Shown: positions 1-10,558 of the stretch, one piece after another
Position numbering within the stretch: the stretch's first letter is position 1
How the letters are laid out: every line of letters starts with the position of its first letter
Assembly: GCA_003255065.1 (NCBI GenBank)
Contig: QAOA01008473.1
Location: forward strand, 806,001-870,000
DNA length: 64,000 nucleotides
Source of the DNA: Cercis canadensis
Taxonomy: Eukaryota; Streptophyta; Magnoliopsida; Fabales; Fabaceae
Direction of reading: 5' to 3'
Notes under the pieces: generated by a model
The model's database searches: none
Seen by the model: the letters and a program-made list of their open reading frames with translations, nothing else
What the model was told of the DNA's origin: nothing
Program-made: the position numbers and the translations under genes

Positions 1-159
1 TCGTGTCTTGTAACAGATTTAAACATTGATACAGTTATTATATGTGCATAATTAATCATATAATATTACATTTTAGAAGAAAACACATTCATTATTACTT
101 CACAAATTATGTTCTATAATTAGCAGCTTGATATGCATATCAATTATATTGTTAAATGT

Positions 160-1060
160 GTCAAATATATCTATTTCATAACATTGTAAGTTTTACCAAG
201 ATTATTGAATATTTTTCGTTGACTATAAATGATATCATCAGACATCAATTTTCACGTCTCTTCCCAGACTAGATCTGGTCTATTTATGCTATTTGACATT
301 AGGAGCGTAACGAATAGGCCCCTCAGATAATAGTCAGAACCTCATCTGCTTGCTTCTTTTATATTTTCAATAAATTCATTGTCTTCATCAAGAAGACCAA
401 TTGCATAACATGCTTTTTTAAATGTAGCATAGACAACCTCATTAATTGTCCTAATTTTTTCATTGCTTGTACATCCTTTTTGTTGGTTCAATAGGAGCCT
501 CATATAATATAACTCACCAAATCCATGTGAAACATAATATAATTTCCCAATAGAAAATCCTTTCTTTCTTGGCAACCATTCTTTAGTCTGTTGTTTCCAG
601 ACAAAATAATTTGGGAACTCAACATAAGTCAGTTGTCTGGCATATGAATATTTCTTATTTGCCTCAAACCAAACAAGAAATTTAGTCATTTTCACACATA
701 TTCTATTCACCACATCATCAAGGTTATCACTATCCTAGAAGACAACAAACTGCTAATCTAGAAGATGAAATGATAGCCTTTCCACTAGTGAATCTCGGTA
801 GTGAATGTCAAACGCAAATATCTTCCAGGTTGCCTCACATGCAGAAACGAATTTACAATTGTAATACATCTTGATCTCATCCATCATGTTATTCTATGTA
901 TTATTTTTATTTGATTCATAAAAAGCAGTTGTGATGCGATCAAACTCCTTATTTATGTATTTGAATAGATATTTAATTACTCTTGACTGATTGAAGTGCA
1001 TAAAGCATATACTTAGATTGATCGATTGTCCAGTTCAAAAGAAACGCGTTATTTTGGGAA
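160..1060 (-). pseudogene. Decayed Helitron Rep/helicase fragment
   Basis: Pieces of the Helitron Rep-helicase polyprotein can be read on the minus strand, split by stops and frame changes. The longest open piece (342-713) carries the stretch around FLVWFEANKKY, ARQLTYVEFPNYFVW and ACYAIGLLDEDNEFI, typical of the region just before the PIF1-like helicase domain. Upstream (about 720-960) the translation gives IKYLFKYINKE, MDEIKMYYNCKFVSACEATW and IFAFDIHYRDSLVERLSFHL, the usual link between the Rep and helicase parts. Downstream (about 160-340), in a shifted frame, it gives LFVTLLMSNSINRPD and a VWEET-stop-KLMSDD stretch in which the expected Trp codon is TGA. The helicase Walker motifs are not in the window. 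The order of the pieces follows the family. It is a dead remnant, and the element may continue past the left edge. Helitron ends (5' TC, 3' CTRR hairpin) were not found. Confidence 0.85.
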
Positions 1061-1999
1061 TATGTGTCATTCACCCTTCACACTTTATATTGTATTGAAA
1101 GTCACAAATTTAGCTTCATCTCGAGTGCCACAAATATGTGATGAGAAATGCACCTCGAAACAAAACAAAACAAAAATGTTATGGGGAATTCTAGAGTGTC
1201 TCAAACAATACGCAATGGGCTTAAAGTTGATACTGAATCTTAGTGACTTTAATAAAGAATTGCACCTAAACAATTTCTTGGCTATAATTTTCCGTTGTCG
1301 ATTTCTTTGTTGCAGCAAATTTGGTTCTTATTATTTTGGTAGATTTATTGTACATCTAGCATTGCTTATATTTAAGCATGCAAGGGCAGTGAGAATTTTG
1401 AATGGTTAGCTTGAAATTTTAAATTCAATATTATTTCGTGTCATGTATTAAAAAGAAGCAATACTCATCGTTTAAGCATTTAATGTGATCAGGCGTTTGT
1501 TTCAATTTGTTGTTTTCGTGACTGTCATTTTTTACAAAAATAACTGTTTATTTTGTTAGTTTTAGAATAAATTATTTTAATACACAAAATTAATACAAGT
1601 AAAACTATCAAAAAGTAATTCTACTACTTAAATATATATTTTTTAAACTGTGCCATAGGACCATTTTTCAAATCCTAGTGAACCCAAGGAGTGGTGTGAA
1701 TTCGTAAGTGAAATTCGGCTTGAATTTTCTCCACAGATAGCATCACTCTTCTGATAAAAAGTTATAAAACCCATATTGGATGGGTCCAATAGTTTATGAA
1801 ATTATAAAATGATGCCATTTATACCATATGTTTGTGTTATTTTTTTGCTGGAAAGGGGAGGGTATAAATAAAAGTCAGGCCGAAATGGCCAAGAAACTAT
1901 TATTTTTAAATCCTTGATTACCGAAATGATGGATGCAAGGTACTATTCCCTCATAATTAATGCCCTCAGAAAAGAAAACACAGTATGTGTTTATTATTT
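1061..1999. other. Intergenic, no gene seen
   Basis: AT-rich DNA between the Helitron remnant and the foldback element. The short open frames here (for example around 1085-1409 on both strands) have no recognisable motif and overlap each other, so they are probably chance. Confidence 0.6.
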
Positions 2000-2549
2000 G
2001 GCTTAATTACAATTTTGGTCCCCTTATTTTAACCACTTGAACGTTTTGGTCCCCCTTCTTTAAAAATGAACTATTGAGTCCCTCTATATTCATAAAATGT
2101 ACAAGTTTAGTCCATTTATCTTTAAGTCAAAATTCTTAGGTTTATTTCAAGGTGTACAGTTCTCTGATTCATAATCCCACTGTTCAGATTGAAGAGCTAC
2201 GTCTTGTGAATATTTTCATCAAATTTCAACTCGATCTAACGGTGAATAAGTCTAAATTTTTGGTTAGATGAAAACTTATAGTTTTGGTATTTTGGGTTGA
2301 GTTTCACCATTAGATCGAGCTCAAATTTAGTGAGAAGGTTCACAAGATGTAGCCCTTCAATCTGAACGGTGGGATTATGAATCAGAGAACTTTACACCTT
2401 GAAATAAACCTAAAAATTTTGACTTAAAGATAAATGGACTAAACTTGTACATTTTATGAATATAGAGAGACTTAATAGTTCATTTTTAAAGAAGGTGGAC
2501 CAAAACGTTCAAATGGTTAAAATAAGGGGACCAAAATTACAATTAAGCC
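2000..2549. mobile_element. Foldback MITE with about 240-bp terminal inverted repeats
   Basis: The left end begins GGCTTAATTACAATTTTGG and the right end, read in reverse complement, begins GGCTTAATTGTAATTTTGG. The two arms stay alignable for about 240 bp at roughly 90 percent identity by eye, leaving a loop of about 60 bp near 2250-2310. There is no open frame, so it is non-autonomous. Long inverted repeats that fill almost the whole element fit Mutator-like foldback MITEs. Flanking T-rich DNA prevents a clear target-site duplication. The identity of the two arms suggests fairly recent activity or arm correction. Confidence 0.85.
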
Positions 2550-3594
2550 TTTTTATTTTTATTTTGGTACGGCACATGTTACACAATATAAACAATGATA
2601 GTGATGGGTGATGATTGAAAGAAAAAAAAAAAAAAAGAGAAAAATAAATATCATAAAGCAAACATTACGGTTATTTGAAGAAAAAAAAAAAAAAAAAAAG
2701 CCTAGAAATATTACGGTTAACAATTTATTCATTTCGCATATGATTGACAGATGAATATCACGCTTGTTTTAGTGCTTGAATGTGGGCAACCACTGGTATA
2801 ATGGACACCCCAACACATATGCTTGTCATCGCTGACAATGAGGGACTCCAAGATATTAAAGCACCCAAGCACGGAATCTTCAAATTGAAGTTGGAACTGG
2901 GACCATGTTATGATTATCATTCATCAGTAGCTTTCATAAAGCCAAAGAACGTTGACATATGGATCATAGACTACTTCTCATATTGCAAAAACAACACAAA
3001 AATTTGTTTAGGAAAAAATTCACCAACACATCAACGTACAACATCAAACACCTTTGAATCTCTTGTAGACTTCAATTAATATTACCCTTACCTCAAGTTT
3101 AAGCACGTTTGACTAAGAACTAAAAACAAAGTCAAGATGGGAGTGAGAAAAGGAAGTATTGTTTGCATAAAAAACAGTTGTTAAACACTGCGAGATTGAG
3201 CTTTCGTGGGTGTTGGACGGGCACAAGCACAACACACGCTCGCTTTCGTAACATGTCTTACCGCCGTCTGCTTTGCACTATGATTAAATCCAAACGTGAA
3301 ACTTAATTATTACCCTTAACACTTATCATTCAGAACTTCGATCTCCACCCTTGCAAGTGCAGCAACAAAATCAAGTTAAGCCGTTTCTAGAGATAGTAAT
3401 ATGGAAGGACACAATCTCTGTTCTGGACATTTTTTTTTTCGTACAAGGGGTTTTGTTTCTAATTTTCTATAGACTTGCCTACTAACTGCTAGCTGGGATA
3501 GAAAGCAAATTTGAATTTCATTTATTTGTGTTTTTTGTTTTGCTTCTGAAAATTCAAAAAACCGAAAGGAAACAAGCCTTAATTCTTATTTTCT
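2550..3594. other. Intergenic, no gene seen
   Basis: Contains two poly(A)-rich stretches (about 2621-2635 and 2680-2700). A 99-codon open frame at 2780-3079 has no domain, no splice context and no recognisable similarity. Nothing else is supported. Confidence 0.5.
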
Positions 3595-4069
3595 GAAAAT
3601 GGAATGTTACTGCTGGGTAACGATAAGGGCACTGAAAGCTATCGTTTTGCACTTTTACGACATCATATTTCTATTTCAACAATGCGTACAGCTTATGATC
3701 CATTATTAGTACCATACCACCGAAAAAACGAAAAGACTCAACACCAGTAGCAGCCTAAGACGTTGGCAAATGCCAATGGCAATGACGAAAATGGAATGTT
3801 ACTGCTGGGTAACGATAAGGGCACTGAAAGCTATCGTTTTGCACTTTTACGACATCATATTTCTATTTCAACAATGCGTACAGCTTATGATCCATTATTA
3901 GTACCATATCACCCAAAAAACGAAAAGACTCAACACCAGTAGCAGCCTAAGATGTTGGCAAATGCCAATGGCAATGATGAAAATGGAATGTTACTGCTGG
4001 GTAACAATAAAGGCACTTAAAGCTATCGTTTCACACTTTTACGACATCATATTTTCTAATTCAACAATG
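3595..4069. repeat. 192-bp tandem repeat, about 2.5 copies
   Basis: The unit beginning gaaaatggaatgttactgct occurs at 3595, 3787 and 3979, a fixed spacing of 192 bp. Copies 1 and 2 differ at only a few positions. Copy 3 is more diverged and stops near 4069. The array ends about 110 bp past the CPN60A stop codon, so part may be transcribed in its 3' untranslated region. Confidence 0.9.
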
Positions 4070-4179
4070 ATGATCATGTCCCGCAATGCGCACAAAACAG
4101 GCATTCCAACTCTCAGCTCTTTGAATTTTCTACACAAAATTGTTTCTTGCCGAAACCCTAATGCTAAGTTACCCAGAAA

Positions 4180-7100
4180 TTAAATGGTTAGCCCTTGTGG
4201 GGAAGCAGCCGCGGGTGCCTTGGGCTTAGCTTTTTCTACCACGATGGCCTGCGTGGTCAATACCATTCCAGCAACTGAAGCAGCATTCTGCAAAGCACAC
4301 CTTGTCACCTTGGCGGGGTCAATAACTCCAGCCTCCACCAAATTCTCATACTCGTCAGTCATAGCATTATAACCAACCTCCCAATCACTATTTTTAATTT
4401 TCTCAACAACAACTTCACCTTCAATTCCAGCATTTTGAGCAATCAATGCTGCTGGTGCGACCAGTGCCTGCGTGGGAATGTGATATAAAAATCAGCATTG
4501 GCCTTTTTTATAATATAACTTGACCAGATTATAAGAAAGGCCAAAATAGAAATCCGTTCTACCAAATACAGCCAAAAAATCTAAGAGTCATGTTGATATG
4601 AAGACAATTTTAAGCATTCGACTACTCTTCATTTTATGTATCACACTGCTTCCAACTTTTGACTAGCTTTATATTGAATACTCATCCTATTTACAATCTT
4701 CAAGAAGTAATTATATAAATTTGCAGCTTGAAACTGACTAAAAAAGATGTTGATATATCTGAAAATGCCTAAGCAGGCATTGTTGTTAAGGTAAAGCGGT
4801 ATTATACCTATTTCTATCAAAATATGAGCAAATTAACAGGCATTCTCACCTTTTGCACAATGTCAGCTCCTAGCCGCTCATCTGCATCTTCAAGCTTGTC
4901 CTTGATAGCTGGCACAAAAGCTGAGAGATGAACCAATGCAGTACCTCCACCAGGTACAATCCCTTCCTCAATGGCAGCAAAAGTTGCATTCTTGGCATCC
5001 TCAATACGAAGCTTGCGGTCCTCAAGTTCAGTCTCTGTGGCAGCACCAACCTTGACGACAGCAACTCCACCAGACAATTTAGCAATCCTCTCTGCCAGTT
5101 TCTCAGAGTCATAGACTGAGTCTGTCTCCGCTAACTCCTTCTTTAACTGTGCAATCCTTGCTTGCAACTCATCCTTCGATGCAGCATCAGCAATAATAGT
5201 GGTAGAATCCTTGGTGATGGTAACTTTCCGAGCCAAACCAAGCTGCTCAACTGAGGTGTTTTCAACATTCAGGCCCAGATCACTGGCTTGGAACTCAGCG
5301 CCTAGGAGTTTTAAAGATACAAAATAGTCAACCAGAGCTAAACATGAAAAATAGGAGCTTAAAGATTTACTACAAATTGACACTTGAAATAGAAGTACAT
5401 GTATCCCACCAGGTTAACCTCAGCAAGGAAGATTTTGTCTGGTATGAAGTTTAGCAGACAAGAAATACTAGCATGACAAATGTGCCAATTCATCACAGAT
5501 AATCCAAAAATGATTTCAGCCCTCCCAAATAATTTAACAATTGACCATATCCTGGTTTGTTTCAACGTTGCCCTCCCCTCAGAACCACATTTAAACCAAC
5601 AAACAAATTCAAGATTTTGCCATGTTAGCCCAAAAAATGGTTCTGGGTCATTGAGGGTGGAAAACAAACGTGTTGTACACCTATTTTTATTAAAATCATC
5701 ATAAATTTAACTGACCCAAATCACCGACCCGCAGAAGAAATAAATTTGGTCACTGAACTTCACAATTTATTGCAGAACTAGAGTGCTTCAGAATGGAATG
5801 CATCAGGTCCACACTGGAAAACCACTACTCTAAGTTTTAAACTAGATTGGCCAAAACTAGATTTATTTTCATTTTCTTTTATGTAAGAATGTTACCCATG
5901 CTCAATATCAGACTGAACACTTACTATAAGGAAATTTGACATACCTGTCAATATAGCAATGTCCTGAAGGAGAGCCTTTCTCCGCTCACCAAATCCAGGA
6001 GCTTTGATGGCAGCAACATTAAGGATACCCCGCAACTTATTCACAACAAGGGTAGCCAAAGCCTCACCAGTGACATCTTCAGCAATAATAAGCAAAGGAG
6101 CTCTCAATTGAGTGGTTTTCTCTAACAGAGGAATAATGTCTTTTATTGCTGAAATCTTTTGATCTGTGATCAAGACTCTTGCGTTCTCAAATTCAACTAT
6201 TGACTTCTCAGGGTTTGTGACAAATTGAGGAGAGATATAACCTCTGTCAATCTGAGGTCATAAAGAATAGAACAAGATGCAAAGTGATGTAATTAGAATC
6301 AGAAACTGGAGATAAGAAGAAATTACGAAATTAGATAAATCCCTGTTATCCTGGAAAGAAAGGCATACCTCCGTTCCTTCTTCAACTTCAACTGTTGTCT
6401 CAAACGAAGATGATGACTCAATGGATAAGACACCATCAGGTCCAACCTTGTCAATTGCATCCGCAATCATTGTTCCAATCAGCTCATCATTTCCAGCAGA
6501 AATAGAAGCAACAGCTGTGAAACCATCAAGAAATTATTACTACAACAAGCCAGAAATCACACCACAAGGCAACACAAATGGAGTAAAGCTACAGGGATGA
6601 CAAACTAATACCTTTAATATCATCTCGGCCTTCAACAGCCCTGGCTTTCTTTTCAAGCTCTGCTATCAAACCCTGTACGGTTTTATCAATTCCTCTTTTA
6701 ATGGACACTGGATTAGCACCAGAGGTCACACTCAGAAGTCCCAGCTTAATTATTTCTCGAGCAAGAATTGATGCTGTTGTTGTCCCATCACCCGCAGAGT
6801 CATTGGTTTTACTTGCAACCTTCGTTGAAGATTTTAAAACATCAGTATGCAAATAACAACAATGATATAATTTTTATGAGAGATTCAAAGGGAAACCTTC
6901 CTTTTTTTTTTTTTTTTGTCTTTTAATGTGGGCAGGAGGGAGAAGACTTCAAGAAAATAGAGAGATCGTGTACCTCTCTTATCAGAGCTGCACCAGCATT
7001 TTCCATGGCATCAGCTAGTTCAATAGCTCGAGCGATGGTCACCCCATCATTAACTACTCTTGGATTTCCGAACTCATCTAGGACAACATTCCTCCCTTCA

Positions 7101-8135
7101 AAATTCAAAAAACACATATTACTCCCCATCTATCAAACTATTTCTAAAGTATTATACCTCACAGTTATAGTGCATTAGTACTTTAAAAGATTGGGTTGAA
7201 AGCAGGTTGAAGGCAAATGATGTTGATGAGTTAAAGTGGCAAATAGAATCAAATCATCTATGTCAATGAAGAAAAATTGCTATATTTTTCCTAGGCGAAC
7301 ACCTAAAAACTTCAGGTTTCTAATAAATAGACATGACATTATCAAGCCCACTCCATAAACGACCATCTTTTAATAGCCTTAAGAAATATCATTGCGATAA
7401 CAGCAACAGAAGAACAAAAGCTCACCCCGGGGCCCAAGAGTAAGTCCAACAGCATCAGCAAGTTTATCAATGCCAGCCTGAAGGGCTTTCCGAGAATTCT
7501 GGTCAAAGGCAATCTCTTTCGCAGAAGCCTTGACCACAAACCGATTGCTCGATTGCCTGTAATTTATCCTACCATTTGGCTGCTGGTTTACCCTCCTGCT
7601 CAAACTCTGCAACCCACACCGTTTTCAAACAATCAATAGGCTTTACTAAAGAAAAAAATAAATAAATAACCAAATTAATCGTCCTTCCTCCAAACAAAAG
7701 GGGAAGAGGGACTAATGAATTAAACAACAACACCCACAGCTTAAACACGAGCATATACAGAAAAACTTACAGCAAAAGTTTACAATAACATATAATACAT
7801 ATGCACAAGCAGAAAATCTTACAACTAGATACACCAAACAGCGTTTTCATTCACTATTAAAAATCCGAAAGTCAGCAGACTATATTGCTTCACCAAGGAA
7901 TGGCAAATTCAGCTCATATTTACTAAGGAGTTGGGTTAGGCACCAGATAAAGCACTCAAATCAGCTTAAAAACTCATTTACAAAGCAAAAATGAAGATAC
8001 GGGAATTTCCGTTTCCAGAGGCTTTTCTATAAACAAGCAGAAACTGATGGGAAGAGAGGTCGAACAACTTGAGACTCGCACCTGTTTAGGAGAGCGAAGA
8101 ATGGAGGCCGAGGAGATAGCGTTGGCTGAGGCCAT
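4180..8135 (-). CDS. CPN60A: Chloroplast chaperonin 60 subunit alpha (RuBisCO large-subunit-binding protein alpha)
   Basis: Group I chaperonin of the plastid stroma; with CPN60 beta and CPN20/10 it forms the ATP-driven folding cage for Rubisco large subunit and other proteins. Coding exons, 5' to 3' on the minus strand: 8135-8082, 7606-7426, 7095-6974, 6819-6612, 6514-6369, 6251-5945, 5301-4850, 4467-4180. They sum to 1758 nt, 585 aa, about the length of Arabidopsis CPN60A. The start MASANAISS opens a Ser/Arg-rich transit peptide; the mature part probably begins near [10 protein letters not shown]. Visible chaperonin features are [20 protein letters not shown], the ATP-site GDGTTT (about residues 129-134) and the hinge-side [15 protein letters not shown]. 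The N-terminal [17 protein letters not shown] and the C-terminal [12 protein letters not shown] fit alpha; beta has a different N-terminus (KELHF...GVTLGPKGRNVVLESKYG). The frame is intact at all seven junctions. Confidence 0.96.
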
Positions 8136-8300
8136 CTTAGTGGAAATGTAATTCTGCTTGCAGTTGCAGGTTTGCGAGTGGATAAGGAGTCAACAATGAA
8201 AGAGTGTGTGAGTTAGGGTTTAGCTTTAAGGAGATGAACGAGGTTCCAGAAGATTCCTTCTGTTCCTGAACCGTTGAGGCCCCTTTAGGAGTTGTTTGGT
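8136..8300 (-). promoter_or_regulatory. CPN60A 5' leader and proximal promoter (approximate)
   Basis: This is the DNA directly upstream of the CPN60A start codon at 8135. It is less AT-rich than the intergenic DNA beyond 8330, as expected of a leader. No TATA box or start site can be fixed, so the limits are inferred. Confidence 0.35.
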
Positions 8301-10558
8301 TCGGGCTCGGAAGAGATTTTTCTGGGCACTTGGCATTTTAATGAAAATAAGTTCCGTTCATTAGTTAAAAAAATGTGGTAATATAGTGATAAAAATAGGG
8401 TGATTCTAAGATATTCATAAAAGATATTTAATTTTAGTTGTTAAAAAATAAATGAAAGTAATAATTATGCAAAAAAATTTTAAGTAAATACAATTTAAAT
8501 ATAATTATTTGTCAAAGAGTCTTGATTTAACTCACATTATTATTGAGCCAAAGGAGTCAAATCTTTCTTGGACTATTTTCCAAAAAGCACCAGTGCTCTC
8601 CTCATTTATTTAAGATAAAAAAAAATTAATTATAACTATATTTATTTTTAAATTTATATAGTTTAAATTGTATAGTTGTAAATTCTGCCTATGATACTAC
8701 TTATTATAAAAAAAAAATTACCACTTATAATATTAAATAATTAACTTATATGTATATGGTCCCATTTTTTTTATATATTAAAAAATTTAACCTACATTAA
8801 TAGAGGAAAAATAAAAGATTTATGTGTTAGCGTCTTTTCGAGATGATTGTTCAAAATAACCTAAATTTTTTCAATCTTCAGAATTCTTGCTGCTAACTTC
8901 CTATATTTCCCCTTGAATAATTATATGAAATATCATCTTAAAAAGTTAAAATTCAATACCTTCCTCTTTAATCTATTTACATTATTCTCAGTGTCTTCTT
9001 TTATGACATATTTATCATTTGAGTTTAGGTTTAACTTCAAAAAATAATATTCGAGAGTCTATCACTATGTGCCTAATATTTTTACATTACCATGTTATAC
9101 GACTACGTAGCAAACACGAAAAACTACAAGAGAGATAGGCAAGATTTTTATCAGGTTATTTTGTAGCATGTAAATATTTTAAACATTCGTACAAAAATAG
9201 AGGTGTGCCTTGTGAGGGTATTGTTTTGAAATGTTGTAATTTTCTGTCAATTTATAATATCAAATTATAAATATATTAAAATATTTAATACTCACATATA
9301 TTATTCTCAATTGGAAAAATCAAGAGAGGAAAATGATATTGATAAAATAAACCATGGAAAGATGCAATAAAAAACATTTTCTTTTTGGACCACGAGCTTA
9401 ATAAGGGAAAAAAAAAAACACCACTGAGGGGACTAGGCTAATTAGGGGGTGAGTATGGAAGAGAGAGTTAATCAACAAGGCAGGGCCACTAATGTCCATC
9501 CATATAAAAATTCAATAAATCTGATGGCTGAAACTACCAGAAAGGCACAATAGCAACATTGCACACATGTTAGACTACTTTTCCATATATCATTAGCAAA
9601 ATAAAAAATAAAAAAAAATTATGTCAACGAACATATTGGAGGCATCAAAACAATCCACGCGATAAATGTGAATAAGATAATGGATTGCCACTGCTAGCAT
9701 CAATTTAATCGCCCAAGGGTACGTAAACCATAAAGATACACGTTCAATTCCGAGTAATTGAAGAAGAGTTGCTTTGGTGAACCAATATAGGAAAATGCGT
9801 GCAACTTAGACAGGAAGCAGAAAAGATGGGCAAAAAAATTCACATATCAGCCTGCAGACCTGCAAACGTCTTGATTTGGTTGGTCATCATCATCTTGCTC
9901 TAAAATTGTTGTTGAAATAGTTTTCTACTTTTCAACAAGACAAACATACAATAATGTTGCATGCTGACATGGCAATACTAATACTCTCTAAATTTTTTGC
10001 ACAATAACCATATCTATATGACTATTTTCCAATAGATTACATTTATATGGCTTTAAAAGGACAACTAAAACAAAAAGTACGGTACAGCATTACTAAAATA
10101 CTTAATTCTTGGATGGAGTGGTATTTCATATTCAATGTTTTCAAGCAATCATTTTCGAAATTTCTAGCTAGGTGCGCAATTTAGCTCTTTCCTTCCTTAG
10201 CGTTCAAGTCCAGTTAGATCCAGTCAACATTGTCAAAATCTATTGAGCTTATCTCCCTATGGCAGCCAATTTCTACCAAATCTTATGAGATAAGTAGCTT
10301 TTATTGTCAAGATAATCTAGCAAGCCATCAGGCTAAGGTTATAAATTCTCAAATTATCACTTGAGAATCCAATAAGAATCACCAGTTCAATTTTATTTCC
10401 CCACTCAACACCATTTTCCCAAGAATCTGGAAGTTATTATTTGCGCGTCACTTTATATGGAGCACAGAAGTTGCATATTATAATAATCGTTTTAGTATTC
10501 CAAATTTAACAGCCAATGGAGTATATGTCAAAAAGATATTTGAAATGATATATGCATA
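8301..10558. other. AT-rich intergenic DNA, no gene seen
   Basis: No credible coding exon or RNA gene on either strand. The left part (8330-9320) is strongly AT-rich. The part nearer 10558 may hold the 3' untranslated region of the OTU gene. A further OTU exon coding the usual basic-Trp tail was looked for here on the minus strand and not found. Confidence 0.5.

Noticed and set aside
1026-1409. 127-codon plus-strand frame next to the Helitron remnant
   Set aside because: Overlaps a similar minus-strand frame, has no motif and lies in decayed transposon DNA.
2780-3079. 99-codon plus-strand frame
   Set aside because: No domain, no leader or splice context and no recognisable relatives; treated as chance.
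4180-8135. CPN60 beta identity for the chaperonin gene
   Set aside because: The first impression was the beta subunit, but the N-terminus ([17 protein letters not shown]), [17 protein letters not shown] and PAAASPQGL end fit the alpha subunit; beta has GVTLGPKGRNVVLESKYG.
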